A DNA stretch of 64,000 nucleotides, taken from Blastomussa wellsi. Taxonomy: Eukaryota; Cnidaria; Anthozoa; Scleractinia; Plerogyridae. A program made the position numbers and the translations under genes. Below, piece after piece: positions 12,726-22,320 of this stretch. Location of the stretch: contig OX393566.1 in the NCBI GenBank assembly GCA_947652115.1, positions 11,797,374-11,861,373 of the forward strand, written 5' to 3'. Numbering within the stretch: the first letter of the stretch is position 1; each line of letters begins with the position of its first letter. The notes beneath the pieces are model-generated. The model saw only the letters and a list, made by a program, of their open reading frames with translations, searched no databases and was not told where the DNA came from.

Positions 12726-12928
12726 ACCCCAAGGACTCGGACAACATCGCGCGGATCCAAACCGCGCAAAAAGTCAATCAAATGATCGGCAAAAAAGGTT
12801 TCTTTTTCCCGAAACGCTGTTGAGTCACAGTCCAAAAATTTTTGATCGCATTTTTTTACATTTGCCTTTGAAACACACCGTTGCGTCCACTTCCCATTTT
12901 TCAAAATCTATTTCTTCAAAAGACACCG
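12726..12928. other. Short spacer between convergent polymerase and integrase genes
   Basis: About 200 bases separate the ends of the two convergent genes. No gene is seen. The stretch probably holds the 3' ends of both transcripts, but no clear polyadenylation signal stands out. Confidence 0.5.
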
Positions 12929-13925
12929 TTAGAGGTTTGCCGGCGGGAGAACGGTGTTTGGTGGAACAACCAGCAGCTCTTCACGCACAAAGCCGCGCTC
13001 TGGCACGTCATGTAAATAGTAAAGAACAGGTTGATTCGGTTTGGAAAAAGACCTTTCAATGTTAAACACTTTCAAGGACCAGATTAGATCTGTGGCTCTC
13101 TTCTTTCCCCCGCCTTCTAACTATCCAGGAAAGTAAAGATAGCGAACTTGTACAAGGGGTGGGAGCTTTGTTTCCTTTTCCTCAACAGGTCTTTTATAAG
13201 GCGTTGACGGTTTGGAATAAATAGCATTTTCTTTGATAGCTTCTGCGGGCTTCTTGTCGATAAGGCTGGTCTTCTCGTTGTTCAAAGCAGGAAATACCGC
13301 AGGAAACCTTTTCATCCACTCGGTGGACCGCTGACCCGAAGGAAGATTCATTTCCTTGGCGTACTGGTAGCCGAACAGCCTTTCATATAAAGTGCGGTTG
13401 AAACGTTCGACAATGGCCTGGTCGCGGTGAATCTCGACGCGTCCGCGGCGGATGTATGTTTTGTGCTTTTCCATTTCTTTCGACACGGCACCCATGAACT
13501 CGCGCCAAGGGTCAACTTGCAGCATCTCTGGCCACAAGAGAGGACTGCGTAGGTAAATTTTCTGAAAGGCTCGGGCAGCCTCATCAGAATTTTTCGAAGT
13601 CAACGGTTCAGCCTCTTTGAAGCGGCTGGCCACGTCGACAACGGTCAGCGCGAATTTGTAAACTTTGCGGCCGCGGGGCAGTTTGTCGTGCGGCAAAAAA
13701 AGAAGGTCCGCCTGGTGAACTTTGTTGGGAACTGAAACGTCGAACTTTGGCCGAGGAATGCGCCTCGGAGCGGGCAGATAAATCTGCCATAGAGCTTGTT
13801 TGACAAGCCACTTTTTTGCAACGTCTTCCGACACCTTGGCGGCCTCGGATAATTTTTTTAACAGCGGCAAGACCTTTCCAATAGCCACCAGGGCCGTAGT
13901 ATATCTTTGCGAGTTTGTCTTCCAT
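12929..13925 (-). pseudogene. Retroviral-type DDE integrase (INT) of Polinton A, broken
   Basis: This enzyme would insert the element into host DNA. From the start at 13925 (MEDKLAKIYY) the N-terminal helical region is followed by a frameshift near 13855 in a run of seven T. The catalytic core is readable: first Asp in HQADLLFLP, second in VDPWREF (families usually have Gly for Trp), and the Glu in AIVERFNRTL. A stop at 13121-13123 interrupts the C-terminal part, after which the same frame continues with a typical C-terminal DNA-binding segment (LIWSLKVF, FVREELLVVPP) to a natural stop at 12929-12931. It converges on the polymerase gene. Two breaks make it inactive. Confidence 0.9.
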
Positions 13926-13946
13926 ATAGAAGAGACAAAAAAAAGT

Positions 13947-14372
13947 TCAAAAGAACCGGAATGCTGCATAGCCCAGAGCGAGAGCCCCGGCGCCAACGAA
14001 CGCGAGTTCAGCATTTTTCTGCTGCTGGCTCGGCTGATAAAAATCAGAAAACTTGGGTTCTTTGGGAGGCTTCATCCGTTCTTCGGGGTGTGCCTGGTTG
14101 TATAGTTTAAATGCATAGTCAGTGTTGGTAAAGTTTTGCTTTGCTTCTCCCTTGATCTGTGCATTTGTTGCAATCCAGTAAAGAAGTTTCGTGCGGTCTC
14201 GCGCGTATTTTGCGTACGTAGCTTGGTACGCCTGCAGAGCTTTATCATGGCGAACTTTTTCTTCAAGTGCAGCTTTGTCGCCGCCGCCAAAAGCTCTCGC
14301 GAGATACTTTCCGCCGATGAAAGCCGCTGCATTCAACACAGCTCCGCCAACCATAATCGCGATACTTGCCAT
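13947..14372 (-). CDS. Polinton accessory protein with two hydrophobic ends, 141 aa
   Basis: The frame is complete. The first 30 residues are hydrophobic and small-residue rich (MASIAIMVGGAVLNAAAF), the middle is charged and helical with a YAKYARDR segment, and the last 18 residues form a second hydrophobic stretch (LAFVGAGALALGYAAF). It is probably a small membrane or capsid-associated protein of the element. It lies between the integrase and the next small gene on the same strand, 21 bases upstream of the integrase start. Similar proteins are, as far as I recall, common in coral Polintons; the function is unknown. Confidence 0.75.
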   Translation of the reverse strand: MASIAIMVGGAVLNAAAFIGGKYLARAFGGGDKAALEEKVRHDKALQAYQATYAKYARDRTKLLYWIATNAQIKGEAKQNFTNTDYAFKLYNQAHPEERMKPPKEPKFSDFYQPSQQQKNAELAFVGAGALALGYAAFRFF

Positions 14373-14415
14373 TTTTAATTTTTTTATTTTTTCAAAATGT
14401 TGGTCGAAAGGATTT

Positions 14416-14637
14416 TCAGGCGTTGGTCGGAAGGATTTTTTGGTCCTCCAGATATTTTTTGAGCGCGATGCTCCCCGCCATCACAACTGTGAACAATCCA
14501 TAGTTTTCGAAGGAATTTGAAGGGTCAGCTGTAAAACTTTTCTTGAACGTTTTTTTGGCCACCCATCCAATGCCCGCAGAGAGGCCGACGAGGGTTGCGG
14601 AATCCATGACGATTTTGACGAGCTTGTTGTCAGACAT
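14416..14637 (-). CDS. Small membrane protein, 73 aa
   Basis: The frame is intact from MSDNKLVKIV. Two hydrophobic stretches (about residues 12-27 and 47-60) flank a basic KKTFKKSF segment, suggesting a small two-pass membrane protein. It sits 43 bases from the 141-aa gene on the same strand. Function is unknown; the position in the structural half of the element suggests a virion or assembly role. Confidence 0.65.
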   Translation of the reverse strand: MSDNKLVKIVMDSATLVGLSAGIGWVAKKTFKKSFTADPSNSFENYGLFTVVMAGSIALKKYLEDQKILPTNA

Positions 14638-14663
14638 GTTGGTTATTGAAAGAGAGAAAATAT

Positions 14664-14978
14664 TTAATTGGAAATTTTAATCACTTTCCCAAGTAACTCA
14701 AACTTTTCTTCTTGACTGAGCTCTTTCACATTTTCCAATTTCCGAATTAGCTCTTCCTTTTCTTCCACACTTTGCACTTCCTCATTTTCCACAAATATTT
14801 TTAACACTCTGCAAATTGACTCTTCCACTTCTTGAACACTTTGCTCTTCCACAGTGAGATCAGGATTTTTGACAAGCCAAACGACTGTCTTAAAGCAACA
14901 CTTTGTGCAATACCACCAAAATAGGCCAACGCCTGCTGCTGCTGCGGTGGTTATCGCGAACGGGGTGATTTTCGGCAT
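14664..14978 (-). CDS. Small membrane-anchored acidic protein, 104 aa
   Basis: The frame is intact. A hydrophobic N-terminal segment (residues about 5-25, ending FWWYC) is followed by CTKCC and then a long acidic, Glu-rich helix likely to form a coiled coil. It is probably a type II or signal-anchored protein. An AT-rich leader with TATATT lies just upstream of the start (14980-15000). The family is not recognised. Confidence 0.6.
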   Translation of the reverse strand: MPKITPFAITTAAAAGVGLFWWYCTKCCFKTVVWLVKNPDLTVEEQSVQEVEESICRVLKIFVENEEVQSVEEKEELIRKLENVKELSQEEKFELLGKVIKISN

Positions 14979-15013
14979 TTTATATTCTGCAAAATATATT
15001 CAAATGGATTTTT

Positions 15014-15472
15014 TTAATCCATATGGCGAAGACCTTTTTTGGGTTGCGGTAGGGATTCTTGAATCACCTGTTGCGCAGGTGCTGGCGGAGGTGAAGGCGC
15101 AGTTGGCCGAAAAAAGGCTTTGATGTCTTCACGCTTGACATAAGTCGTAACAATCAATGTGCCAATTCCAAAGATAGAGATCCATTGGGTTGTGCTGAAC
15201 CATTCTCTGCTTTTGGAATCATCTGCAGCGGGCTCTGACGGCGCAGGCGCAGGCGCAGGAGGATCGGGTGCAGACTTTTTTTCGTTGGCCATTTTCTGGA
15301 GAGCTTTTTTCTGCGCTTCGCGGGCCAACCGAGCTCTTTGAGCAACCAGTCTACCAGCGGCCACTCGCTTGGGATTTTTGGGTGTCTTTGTGGCAGCGCT
15401 CGGAGTTTGTGAAGTAACTTGGCTTTCCATTGGAAGAGCGCTTGCTTTCGCGGACGTTTGTTCTTCAGCCAT
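15014..15472 (-). CDS. Ala/Pro-rich protein with one membrane segment, 152 aa
   Basis: The start at 15472 (MAEEQTSAK) is preferred over an upstream ATG at 15496, because the matching gene of element B also opens with a short acidic and Ala/Pro-rich leader. Order: Lys/Ala-rich basic helix, Pro/Ala linker, the motif STTQWISI leading into one hydrophobic segment (IFGIGTLIVT), a basic stop-transfer region and a C-terminus ending KKGLRHMD. The STTQWISI motif recurs in element B at 28680-28711, exactly where B is truncated. It is likely a structural membrane-associated protein; the function is unknown. Confidence 0.7.
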   Translation of the reverse strand: MAEEQTSAKASALPMESQVTSQTPSAATKTPKNPKRVAAGRLVAQRARLAREAQKKALQKMANEKKSAPDPPAPAPAPSEPAADDSKSREWFSTTQWISIFGIGTLIVTTYVKREDIKAFFRPTAPSPPPAPAQQVIQESLPQPKKGLRHMD

Positions 15473-15526
15473 TGTAATTTGGAAACAAATTTTCAAAAGA
15501 ATTTTTTTTTCGGAATTTCTGAGTAA

Positions 15527-15595
15527 TTATTCAGCGGTTGGTGAGGAAAGCTCAGCGGTTGGTGAGAAAAGCTCAGCTGTTTGTGAGGAATCTTA
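15527..15595 (-). repeat. Three short tandem repeats after the stop of the 15593-16101 gene
   Basis: A 19-20-bp motif (CTCAGCGGTTGGTGAGGAAA on the plus strand) is repeated about three times. Read on the minus strand past the stop at 15593-15595, the same frame gives a repeated seven-residue unit TAEL(F/S)SP and ends at a TAA at 15527-15529. This suggests the upstream gene once had a repetitive tail. Confidence 0.6.
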
Positions 15596-16101
15596 CGATT
15601 TTTCCCAATCAATGTTTTTTATTATGATCAGGGCCGCGTCGGCTGTTGAGAGAAAATGTCCGCACGTGAGTGCAATGCGGCCAGCAAGTTTTGTGAGATC
15701 TTTCTTGATCAAATAGGAGTTTCTGAGTTCTTTTTGATAAACTTCGTTGTCTTTGACTTTGGCGACCATTCCAACCACTTTGGACACAAGAAAAATGAAG
15801 CCATCGATCAATCTATCAGATGTCTTTAAGCCCTCAAAGGCTTCCAAACGTTTGATGTATTTCTCAACATCTTTGTCGGAGAGGCGCTTGACCTGATCGT
15901 GCGACAGTTGCACGCTTTGGCTTTTCCTGCCGAAACCAGCACGGCCAAAGGCTCGCGAAGAGCGGGGACATCAGGCTGCAATGAAGAGACATCGCCGGGC
16001 GCGCTGGCTGGGTGGGCGTCAAGCAAGTTTAAAACGTCGGTCATCACAACGTCGCCGTCGAAATCAACATCGGCCATGTGGACGTCTTCGAAAGCACTCA
16101 T
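15593..16101 (-). pseudogene. Polinton accessory protein, one frameshift
   Basis: The N-terminal part (start 16101, MSAFEDVHMADVDFDGD) is acidic and carries a CNCR motif. At about 15905 the frame shifts, and the second part (LSHDQVKRLSDKDVEKY) is a mostly helical domain with hydrophobic stretches near KVVGMV and ALIIIK. Together they make one gene of about 170 codons. It lies just downstream of the ATPase on the same strand. Function unknown. Homologues in coral Polintons, as I recall, carry both parts in one frame. Confidence 0.65.
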
Positions 16102-16122
16102 TTTTGTCTATAGTTTCTTGTT

Positions 16123-16728
16123 TTAATAATTGAGAACAAATTTTATTCCGAAAGGGTGCCGAAGTGCGAACACAAGGAAGGAAAACCTATTTTTTTTCAA
16201 CATCGAAACACATTCTTTAAACTCATCTCGATAAAGTTTGCCAGCGTAATCTTCAAAAACAGCCTGCAAAGTCTTCCACGAGGGCGTGTAGAAAAGCACA
16301 AGCGCAGCCACGTTTTCGCGGAAAGAAGCTGTGATGCTGGTCATCTTCTGCGTAAGCACCCAAACACTGATGCCAATATGTCGGGCAGAAAAAGCAAGAT
16401 TTACCAGCGGCCCTGAGCGCTTTTTCACATCTTTCGTGGCTGCACAGTCATCGAGGATTATGAGAGCGTTGGAGCCCTCCAAAAACATGCATGCCATCTT
16501 CAGCCAGGGTTCCATTTGGTGTTGTTCGCAAATGACTACATAAAAACGCGGGTCCGCCAAAGCGAAACGATGAAAAGTTTTGTTATGCGCGAATGTCGGG
16601 CAGATGAGCACGATCTGGTCGAACTTGCCGCGGAAAGGGCCGAGGAGCTGATCAACCACAAACTGCGATTTGCCTGAATTTGTCGGGCCCACGATGAGGG
16701 CGTTGAACGGCACGTTGTTTGGATCCAT
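16123..16728 (-). CDS. A32/FtsK-HerA-type packaging ATPase, 201 aa, intact
   Basis: This enzyme is expected to pump the element's DNA into capsids. The start at 16728 (MDPNNVPFNAL) is chosen because the element B homologue starts at the same residue. Walker A is GPTNSGKS at residues 14-21, Walker B is ALIILDDC at 88-95, and LTQ near residue 128 fits the sensor motif. The gene start lies 8 bases from the stop of the capsid candidate, a compact arrangement typical of viral operons. This is the only uninterrupted A-type ATPase in the window: units 2-4 keep only its first 149 codons. The DDC in place of the usual DE leaves the general base uncertain. Confidence 0.88.
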   Translation of the reverse strand: MDPNNVPFNALIVGPTNSGKSQFVVDQLLGPFRGKFDQIVLICPTFAHNKTFHRFALADPRFYVVICEQHQMEPWLKMACMFLEGSNALIILDDCAATKDVKKRSGPLVNLAFSARHIGISVWVLTQKMTSITASFRENVAALVLFYTPSWKTLQAVFEDYAGKLYRDEFKECVSMLKKNRFSFLVFALRHPFGIKFVLNY

Positions 16729-16735
16729 TCTTCTT

Positions 16736-17945
16736 CTAGTATTCCACAGACTCAAATTGCTGCCCCAAAATATTCATTTGCGAGTCTCTGATGACGAAAA
16801 TGTGGCAGCTCATTTTGCCTCCTCCGCTCGCCTTCCTCTCGAGCTCGAGCAGAACCCCGTTTTGCGTGTTCACAGGCCGTGTGCCGCTGCCGTGCAGCCA
16901 CGGATCTGTCATGGAGCGCAGATCGACCAGAAGCCCGAACTTGTCTTCGCTCCAGAACTTTGTCTTGTTCATGTGGGGCGAAGCGGCGGACCATCTCCCA
17001 CATGTCCCTCTTTGTGATGCCGGTGTTGAAGAGCCTGTTGGGCTTGTCTTTCACCGTGACGTTGACTTTCGTCAAGCCGGGGTTGATGAACTTTTCTGAA
17101 TCTCTGGCCCCCGCGGCGTAAGGCTCGACGAACAGGAGAAGGATCGCTTTCAAGGACCGGCTCTGGGGGTTGATGCTGAGGTTGATCTTTTCATCGCTTT
17201 TGAGGAAGGTGTGCGTTTTCAGCAGATGGATGTCATCGAAGGCGAAGGTCTTCCCCTTGTGGTAAACACTGCGCGCCTCGTGCGCCAGCGGCTTGCTGCT
17301 CATCATTTCGTACTCGATCCTGATGTTCGTCAGCCTGTATTTCAGTTTTTCCGGGTCTGAGCCTTTGACAACCTGCGAGGCCTGGGCGAGGATCAGCTGA
17401 AACATGAGTTCTTGGAAGAGCGCTTGGGGATAAAAGACACCGTGGTCGGTGAAAATTTGGTGGTCCAGCCGGATCCGATATTCGGCGAGCGCGTTTTCCG
17501 CGTCAACGCCCGAGGTTTTCTTATCCTCACTGTTCGAGCGGACCTTGCAGAGATCCTCGCTTTTAATCCCGTCGAGCTGCATGTTGTCTCGCTCCTCCTG
17601 CGAGAGAAAAAGGTCCTCCCAGGTCTTCCAAATGTCATAACCGCCGATGTTCTGCAGATCTGCGACCCCGAACTTCACAATCAGCCTGTAGACCAGAGCG
17701 CGCCCGACGTTTTGTACGAGGAAGTTGTTGGGGTCACCTCCTGAAAGATCTATGTTAAAAATCAGCGCGAGCGAGCCGGGCACGAGGACCTCGTTTTCAC
17801 CCAGCTTGGGCACCCAGACATTCAGGGTATCGCCGGGGCTGGCCTCGCTCGGATTGAAGGTGAAGCGCTGCGTTGAACGCTCGAATTTATCCGCCTTGAG
17901 AAATTTTTCTGTGTGTGTTGGTCGAAGGTTTGCTTGCACCGCCAT
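16736..17945 (-). pseudogene. Candidate major capsid protein, unit 1, frameshifted
   Basis: It matches the intact 408-codon gene of unit 4 (53212-54438). The protein looks beta-rich: NPSEASPGDTLNVWVPKL near the N-terminus, then LVPGSLALIF, DHGVFYPQALFQEL, RLTNIRIEYE and LLLFVEPYAAG. Its length, beta-strand pattern and place beside the packaging ATPase fit a double-jelly-roll Polinton capsid protein, but this is by context and recall. A deletion of about 19 bases near 16977 removes the FFPQKMTPH region and shifts the last quarter; the normal end (ESVEY) remains in another frame at 16736-16972. Start 17945, divergent from the coiled-coil gene. Confidence 0.7.
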
Positions 17946-17978
17946 ACAAACAGAAAAAAAAATTTTATTTAATACACA
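17946..17978. promoter_or_regulatory. 33-bp divergent promoter between capsid candidate and coiled-coil gene
   Basis: Only 33 bases separate the two start codons. The stretch is a run of A followed by TTTTATTTAATACACA, which could serve as a TATA-like core. The same short AT-rich gap is kept in every unit of both element types. Confidence 0.45.
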
Positions 17979-19354
17979 ATGGCGGAAGGTGGCGATTCAC
18001 ATCCCCTTGGACACGAAGACCCTGACCTTGACGTTGCAATCGACAACGATGGCGATGACGATGAACAAGAGGTTAGCCGCACCGGCCCTTTTGTGCCGGG
18101 CACCGCTTCCACACCCTATCATGGCGGCGAAGAAATTGAAATGGAGACAAGGCAACACGACCCGAGCGCCCTGCCTGACGAATCCTATGTTGAAACTCCT
18201 TTGTTTGGTGATTTTGTGAATGTTGACAAACCAACAATTCTTGAAAGAGCAAGGGGCTTTATCAAAAGTAGATTCCCAAAGGTGGACTTCGGAAAATAAG
18301 GGCCAATTGGTTTCTCCAAAAAGGCTGGAAATGAGAGAACAATTGTTTCCTTTGGGCCAAAAGGTGGTGAGGCTGAAATTTTCAGAAAAGATGGACGAAG
18401 TCTTCTCTCAAAATTCACAGACAAGTTCAAAAAAGCCCTTGGACCAGAAGCTGAATATCTGATTGCTCAAGAAAAAAAGAGCGAAAGAGAACAACAACAG
18501 GAATTGAGAGAGGCCGAACAACAATTAAGAGAGGGTGAAAAAATTGATGCAGAAAAAACCAAAACAACACAAGGGGTTCGAAATCTGAGAATCAGACTTG
18601 AGCACACTCAGGCAGAAATTGGTGCACTTCAGGATGAACATGGTTCAAATGTTGAAAGTGAGGCGGAACTGCGCAGACTTAAGCAACTGGAAAAAATCTT
18701 CAAACTGATCTCGAAAACGAAAAGAAAGAGGTTGCTTCACTCGAAAAACTTGCAAAAAATAAAGCGAAAGCACAACAAAAGGTTGACAAAATCAGAGCAG
18801 GCCTTGCTGAGACACAAAAAAGAAGAAACGGTCTTCAACAAAATCTGAACGAAACGAGAACGCTTGATGAATTAAATGAACAGGAGGCCGAGCTCCAGCG
18901 CCAAAATGAAGAAGACAGGGCGGTCATCGACGATGAGAACGCTTCACCCTCTGAAAAGCAAGCCGCGGAAGCCCGAGTTGCAGAAAGAACCGAGGAGCTC
19001 ACACGTCTGCAAACGCAGATTGCGGAAAGAGAAAGAACCATGCCGCTTCGAGAACGCGTAAAAGAGATCTTCAAGAAATACGGCGTGACCGTCACGGCTG
19101 TTCTTCTTGCTGCTGGTGTCACGATCGGCGCCGTCGTCGGCATTATAAACAACTCGCTGAAAGCCACCGCAAAAGGGTTGGGGAATGGTTTGAAAGAGAT
19201 TGGAAAAAAACTTGCAGGCATTCTCCCCGGGCTGATCGGCTCGACTGTTTCTTTCCTTTTCAAAGCGGCTGGGGAGGTCGTCTCTTTTCTGGCGGAGCAC
19301 GTCTGGCTTTTGATTTTGGGTGTGGTCGCGTTTCTGGTCGAGCAGCGCCGTTAA
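17979..19354 (+). pseudogene. Acidic coiled-coil membrane protein, unit 1, broken
   Basis: The acidic leader (MAEGGDSHPLGHEDPDLD) with GTASTPYHGGE is followed by FPKVDFGK and a TAA at 18297-18299. The same frame continues with a long Glu/Lys/Gln-rich coiled coil. A frameshift near 18690 moves the rest to another frame, which ends with a basic EIFKKYGVTVTA and three hydrophobic segments (about 19085-19150, 19215-19260, 19300-19340). Intact length would be about 455 codons. The TAA is present in all four units, so it predates amplification. Its stop overlaps that of the next gene on the other strand. A virion membrane or scaffold role is possible but unproven. Confidence 0.75.
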
Positions 19355-20934
19355 CGCAATGCAAAGAAAAGCAACCCCGCAACCCCAACCACGCCAACAG
19401 CGACAGCTTTTTCGTTGTTTTGATGGCTGTCTGAGCCAGCCGCGGGTGTTGGTTCTTCTGTTTGCACTGCAGGCTTTGGATCTTTTTTGCTTTCAGCTGT
19501 GACTGTGACTGCCTTGTGAACAGGGCTGTTTGGCGGGTTCGGTCTCCCGCCATCCACCTTTTGAAGGCCCACTTTTTTCGCGCTCGTGTTAACGTTGTTT
19601 ATCCCCAGCTTCATACCTTGCACCGCTTGTTTGAGATAGTTGTTATAACCGATTGTGCTTTCTGTGTTGATCTCCATGTTCCCCGGCATCAGCCACGCGC
19701 CGGGGCAAACAGCAAGGTTAAGCCAAACATTGGCCTCGTCAACGGCAAGTTCGTATCTTTGAACTGACTTGGCCAGGTCTGGCTGCCGGACTGCGTCTTC
19801 CACCAAGACGAGGAACTCGCTCTGGGCTTCTTTTGCTCTGCCTCCCGCCACCAAAATGCTGCTGCGGACGTTTACTTGCGCGCCCAAGACGCAATAAACG
19901 AACGCCTCTATCGACTGGTTAATTCGCGACAAATCGGCCTGGGTCAACCCTGCCGACGTTTTGGGTGCAAACCAGTTGAATTGCTCTTCCGCGGCATCGT
20001 TTCTAATGAAACACACTGAAATTCCTTTTTCAGAAGCCCTTGGGTCCTCGTCATCAAATTTTGCTTTTGCTGATGGATAGGGAACGTCCAAAACAAAAGG
20101 ATCGTGGCAATAAATATATACGCTGCCTAGTCCATGATTCGGGCCGTTCGAAAAGCGGAAATCCGTCGAGGGGTCAATTTCCAACTCTGCACATATTCTT
20201 TTCCACGAGGCTTCGTCGAAATGATTCTCGAACTGACTCCATGTCGGGTCCCCCGGCAATGCGCTGACGCTTTGGATGCCTCCGAGTTGGAATAGTATGC
20301 ACCGAACCGTGAAATAGACGTGGAAAATATAAAACGCCCGCACTTGCGGCGGCAGCATTGTGCTGTCGAATACTTCTAGTGAGATTCCGCAGCCTGTCGT
20401 CGCACACCACACCGCAAAATTCAGCTGCTGGTCCCAAAAAGACAGATTGGGGCCCGACAGCCATTTTCTCGCGGGCTTTGACGTTTCGAACTTCAGGTGC
20501 TCCTTTTGGAAGACCTCTCTGAACTTTGTTGTAAAATACTTTTCAGGGGTGACATAAATTTTGATTTCTTTGTTTAAAGTTTTTTTCAAACTCGCCGCCG
20601 CTTCTTCGAATGGAACTGCTGGAACAGCTAGCGGTCTTTTTTCTGTTCGGGGCGTCAGTTGCAGAGGGAAGCCCTCAAAGTCATCGTCAATCAAACCCAA
20701 CGCTTTTTTCATTCCTGCGCTCCAATATTCTGGATCTGAACCGAAGACGCTTTGCAGACTCCCTGGTCCTTCTTTCCAGAATATTTCGGCTGTTGCTGTG
20801 TTGTCCGGCGCAAAAAACACCTGTGCTTCGAATTGACTTTTGTCTGCCCTTGGAAATCGTGCTGACAAAGCTGTCCACGCATTGTTTTGTGCGAGCTTCG
20901 CATTCACGGCCTGTGCTACTTTCCCGAGAAACAT
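19351..20934 (-). CDS. Large Polinton protein with C-terminal membrane anchor, 527 aa, intact
   Basis: The frame is fully open. The start at 20934 (MFLGKVAQAVNAKLA) is preferred over the upstream ATG at 21108, which would overlap the divergent gene at 20992. The first 490 residues look globular (FWKEGPGSLQSVFG, WLSGPNLSFWDQQL, GPNHGLGSVYIYCHD). A Pro/Thr/Glu-rich linker follows and a final hydrophobic segment (AVAVGVVGVAGLLFFAL) suggests tail anchoring. Gene B's homologue is the site where A's terminus is joined. Probably a structural, particle-surface or entry-type protein by context; the family is not characterised. The stop overlaps the coiled-coil gene stop in TTAA. Confidence 0.82.
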   Translation of the reverse strand: MFLGKVAQAVNAKLAQNNAWTALSARFPRADKSQFEAQVFFAPDNTATAEIFWKEGPGSLQSVFGSDPEYWSAGMKKALGLIDDDFEGFPLQLTPRTEKRPLAVPAVPFEEAAASLKKTLNKEIKIYVTPEKYFTTKFREVFQKEHLKFETSKPARKWLSGPNLSFWDQQLNFAVWCATTGCGISLEVFDSTMLPPQVRAFYIFHVYFTVRCILFQLGGIQSVSALPGDPTWSQFENHFDEASWKRICAELEIDPSTDFRFSNGPNHGLGSVYIYCHDPFVLDVPYPSAKAKFDDEDPRASEKGISVCFIRNDAAEEQFNWFAPKTSAGLTQADLSRINQSIEAFVYCVLGAQVNVRSSILVAGGRAKEAQSEFLVLVEDAVRQPDLAKSVQRYELAVDEANVWLNLAVCPGAWLMPGNMEINTESTIGYNNYLKQAVQGMKLGINNVNTSAKKVGLQKVDGGRPNPPNSPVHKAVTVTAESKKDPKPAVQTEEPTPAAGSDSHQNNEKAVAVGVVGVAGLLFFALR

Positions 20935-20991
20935 TGCGTTTATATATTTCAAGTTTTTTTCAATTGAAAATTTGTTCGGAACAAAATAAAA
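20935..20991. promoter_or_regulatory. 57-bp divergent promoter with TATATA
   Basis: It lies between the starts of the membrane-anchored protein (-) and the minor capsid candidate (+). TATATATTTC at 20941-20950, read on the minus strand, sits 7-13 bases before the left start; AAAATAAAA precedes the right start. The sequence is the same in units 2-4. Confidence 0.45.
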
Positions 20992-21660
20992 ATGGTTGTG
21001 CTTACCGTTTCTACGTCTTCCAATCCTTGCACCGTCTATTTCGATAACCCGATTCCAAAGGCTGATTACGTCTGCCTGTTGTCTTGTTCGCTTCCAAATT
21101 CGTGGCATAATTTGAAAAAAGATGGTGTCATTGCAATGTCTGATCTTGATGGTAAAAATGCTGTTCCTATTACTTTACTCAGAGGGTATTACACTCTTGA
21201 AACCATGGCTCAAAATATTGAACACGCTTTCGCTTCATTCGATGTAAAACTTCCCACTCAAATCAATACACCTGTTGGTGGAATGGTCATTGCCAACTAG
21301 GAGAATAAAAAAATCACTCTTGACAAAGACTTGTCCAATTTTCTTGGCATTTCCCGCGTTTTGATGTTTAGAACTTTCGTCAAACGGCTCCAGATTCCGT
21401 CAAGTTTCTTTATCCATTGCGACTTGGTTGACCCCAATCGAAATTTGTTCAACGGCAAAGCTTCGTCCCTTCTTGCTAAGTTTGACATCCGTGGGGATGC
21501 TTTCCAAAAAGTCCACTATCAAGCGGGCACACAGCCGACCTTTCGTGACGCTGCTTCGTTTCATGATGTCAACAGCGTCACGCTTTCTGTCAAAGACGTG
21601 GATGGCGAACTTTTTGACTTTCACGATCACCCACTTGAATTCGACTTGCAAATCATTTAA
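20992..21660 (+). pseudogene. Candidate minor capsid (penton-like) protein, unit 1, one internal stop
   Basis: Two open halves (20992-21297 and 21301-21660) lie in the same frame, split by a single TAG at 21298-21300. The first half begins MVVLTVSTSSNPCTVYF. The second has a beta-rich pattern (IHCDLVDPNRNLFNGKAS, VNSVTLSVKD, LFDFHDHPLEFDL). Total 222 codons. Size, beta pattern and location suggest a single-jelly-roll minor capsid protein, by analogy with other Polintons. The TAG is in all four units. Confidence 0.6.
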
Positions 21661-21684
21661 AAAAATATATTCTGCTGGTATACC

Positions 21685-22320
21685 ATGTCTTCATCAAATG
21701 TCTTGCCGAGTGCTCCTCCCATTTATCCTGAGCTTCCCCCGCTGGAAAGAGCTGAAAATTTCCGTCTTGGTGAGATCTCCAAAACTGAAAAAGAAATCGC
21801 CGGAGAAGTTGAACACCGGAGGCTTGTTTTGAAAAAATACACGAAAGCCCGCAAAGTGATTCACTATTCCGCGGTGTCTCTCGGCGTTGGAAGTGCCTTT
21901 CTGTCTTCCGGTGCCGTTGCTTCTTCTTTGACTGGCGTTGGAATCGTTGTAGGTGCGCCTGTTGCCGGAATTGCCGCCCTCCTTGGGTTTGCTTCGTCTG
22001 GCCTTGCTGCTGTTAACAGGAAGCTTGAGAGGAAAGTCAAAAAACACACGAAAATTCAAGCTCTGGCTCTTGCAAAGCACGACTCGATTAAAGAATATGT
22101 TTCTTAAGCTCTGGACGATGGAAATGTTTCCGACGCTGAATTCAAAATGATCTCTCGTGAAATGGAAAAATTTCGCGAACTCAGAGATAGATTGCGGGAA
22201 AACTTCGCGGAAAAACCGGTCGATTCTCCAGATGTTGAAACGATAAAAAAACAGGTTCGCCTCGAGCTTCGGAAAGAGTTTCTGAAAAAAATGTCGGCGT
22301 CCAACGCAAATTTGAACTAA
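21685..22320 (+). pseudogene. Membrane protein with central glycine-rich hydrophobic hairpin, unit 1, one internal stop
   Basis: It starts MSSSNVLPSAPPIYPEL, then a basic helical region, then two hydrophobic segments rich in Gly, Ala and Ser (about residues 55-80 and 85-102), then a basic helix. A TAA at 22105-22107 interrupts it, and the same frame continues for about 70 codons of charged coiled coil (KMISREMEKFREL) to 22320. PPIYPELPP is a late-domain-like proline motif. It is separated from the previous gene by 24 bases and lies in the same frame. Function unknown. Confidence 0.65.

Noticed and set aside
12589..13065. 158-codon plus-strand frame between polymerase and integrase
   Set aside because: It covers the C-terminal part of the integrase on the other strand and the polymerase tail in another frame.
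20935..21108. Upstream ATG at 21108 for the membrane-anchored gene
   Set aside because: It would overlap the divergent gene starting at 20992; the ATG at 20934 follows a TATATA motif and is conserved in all units.
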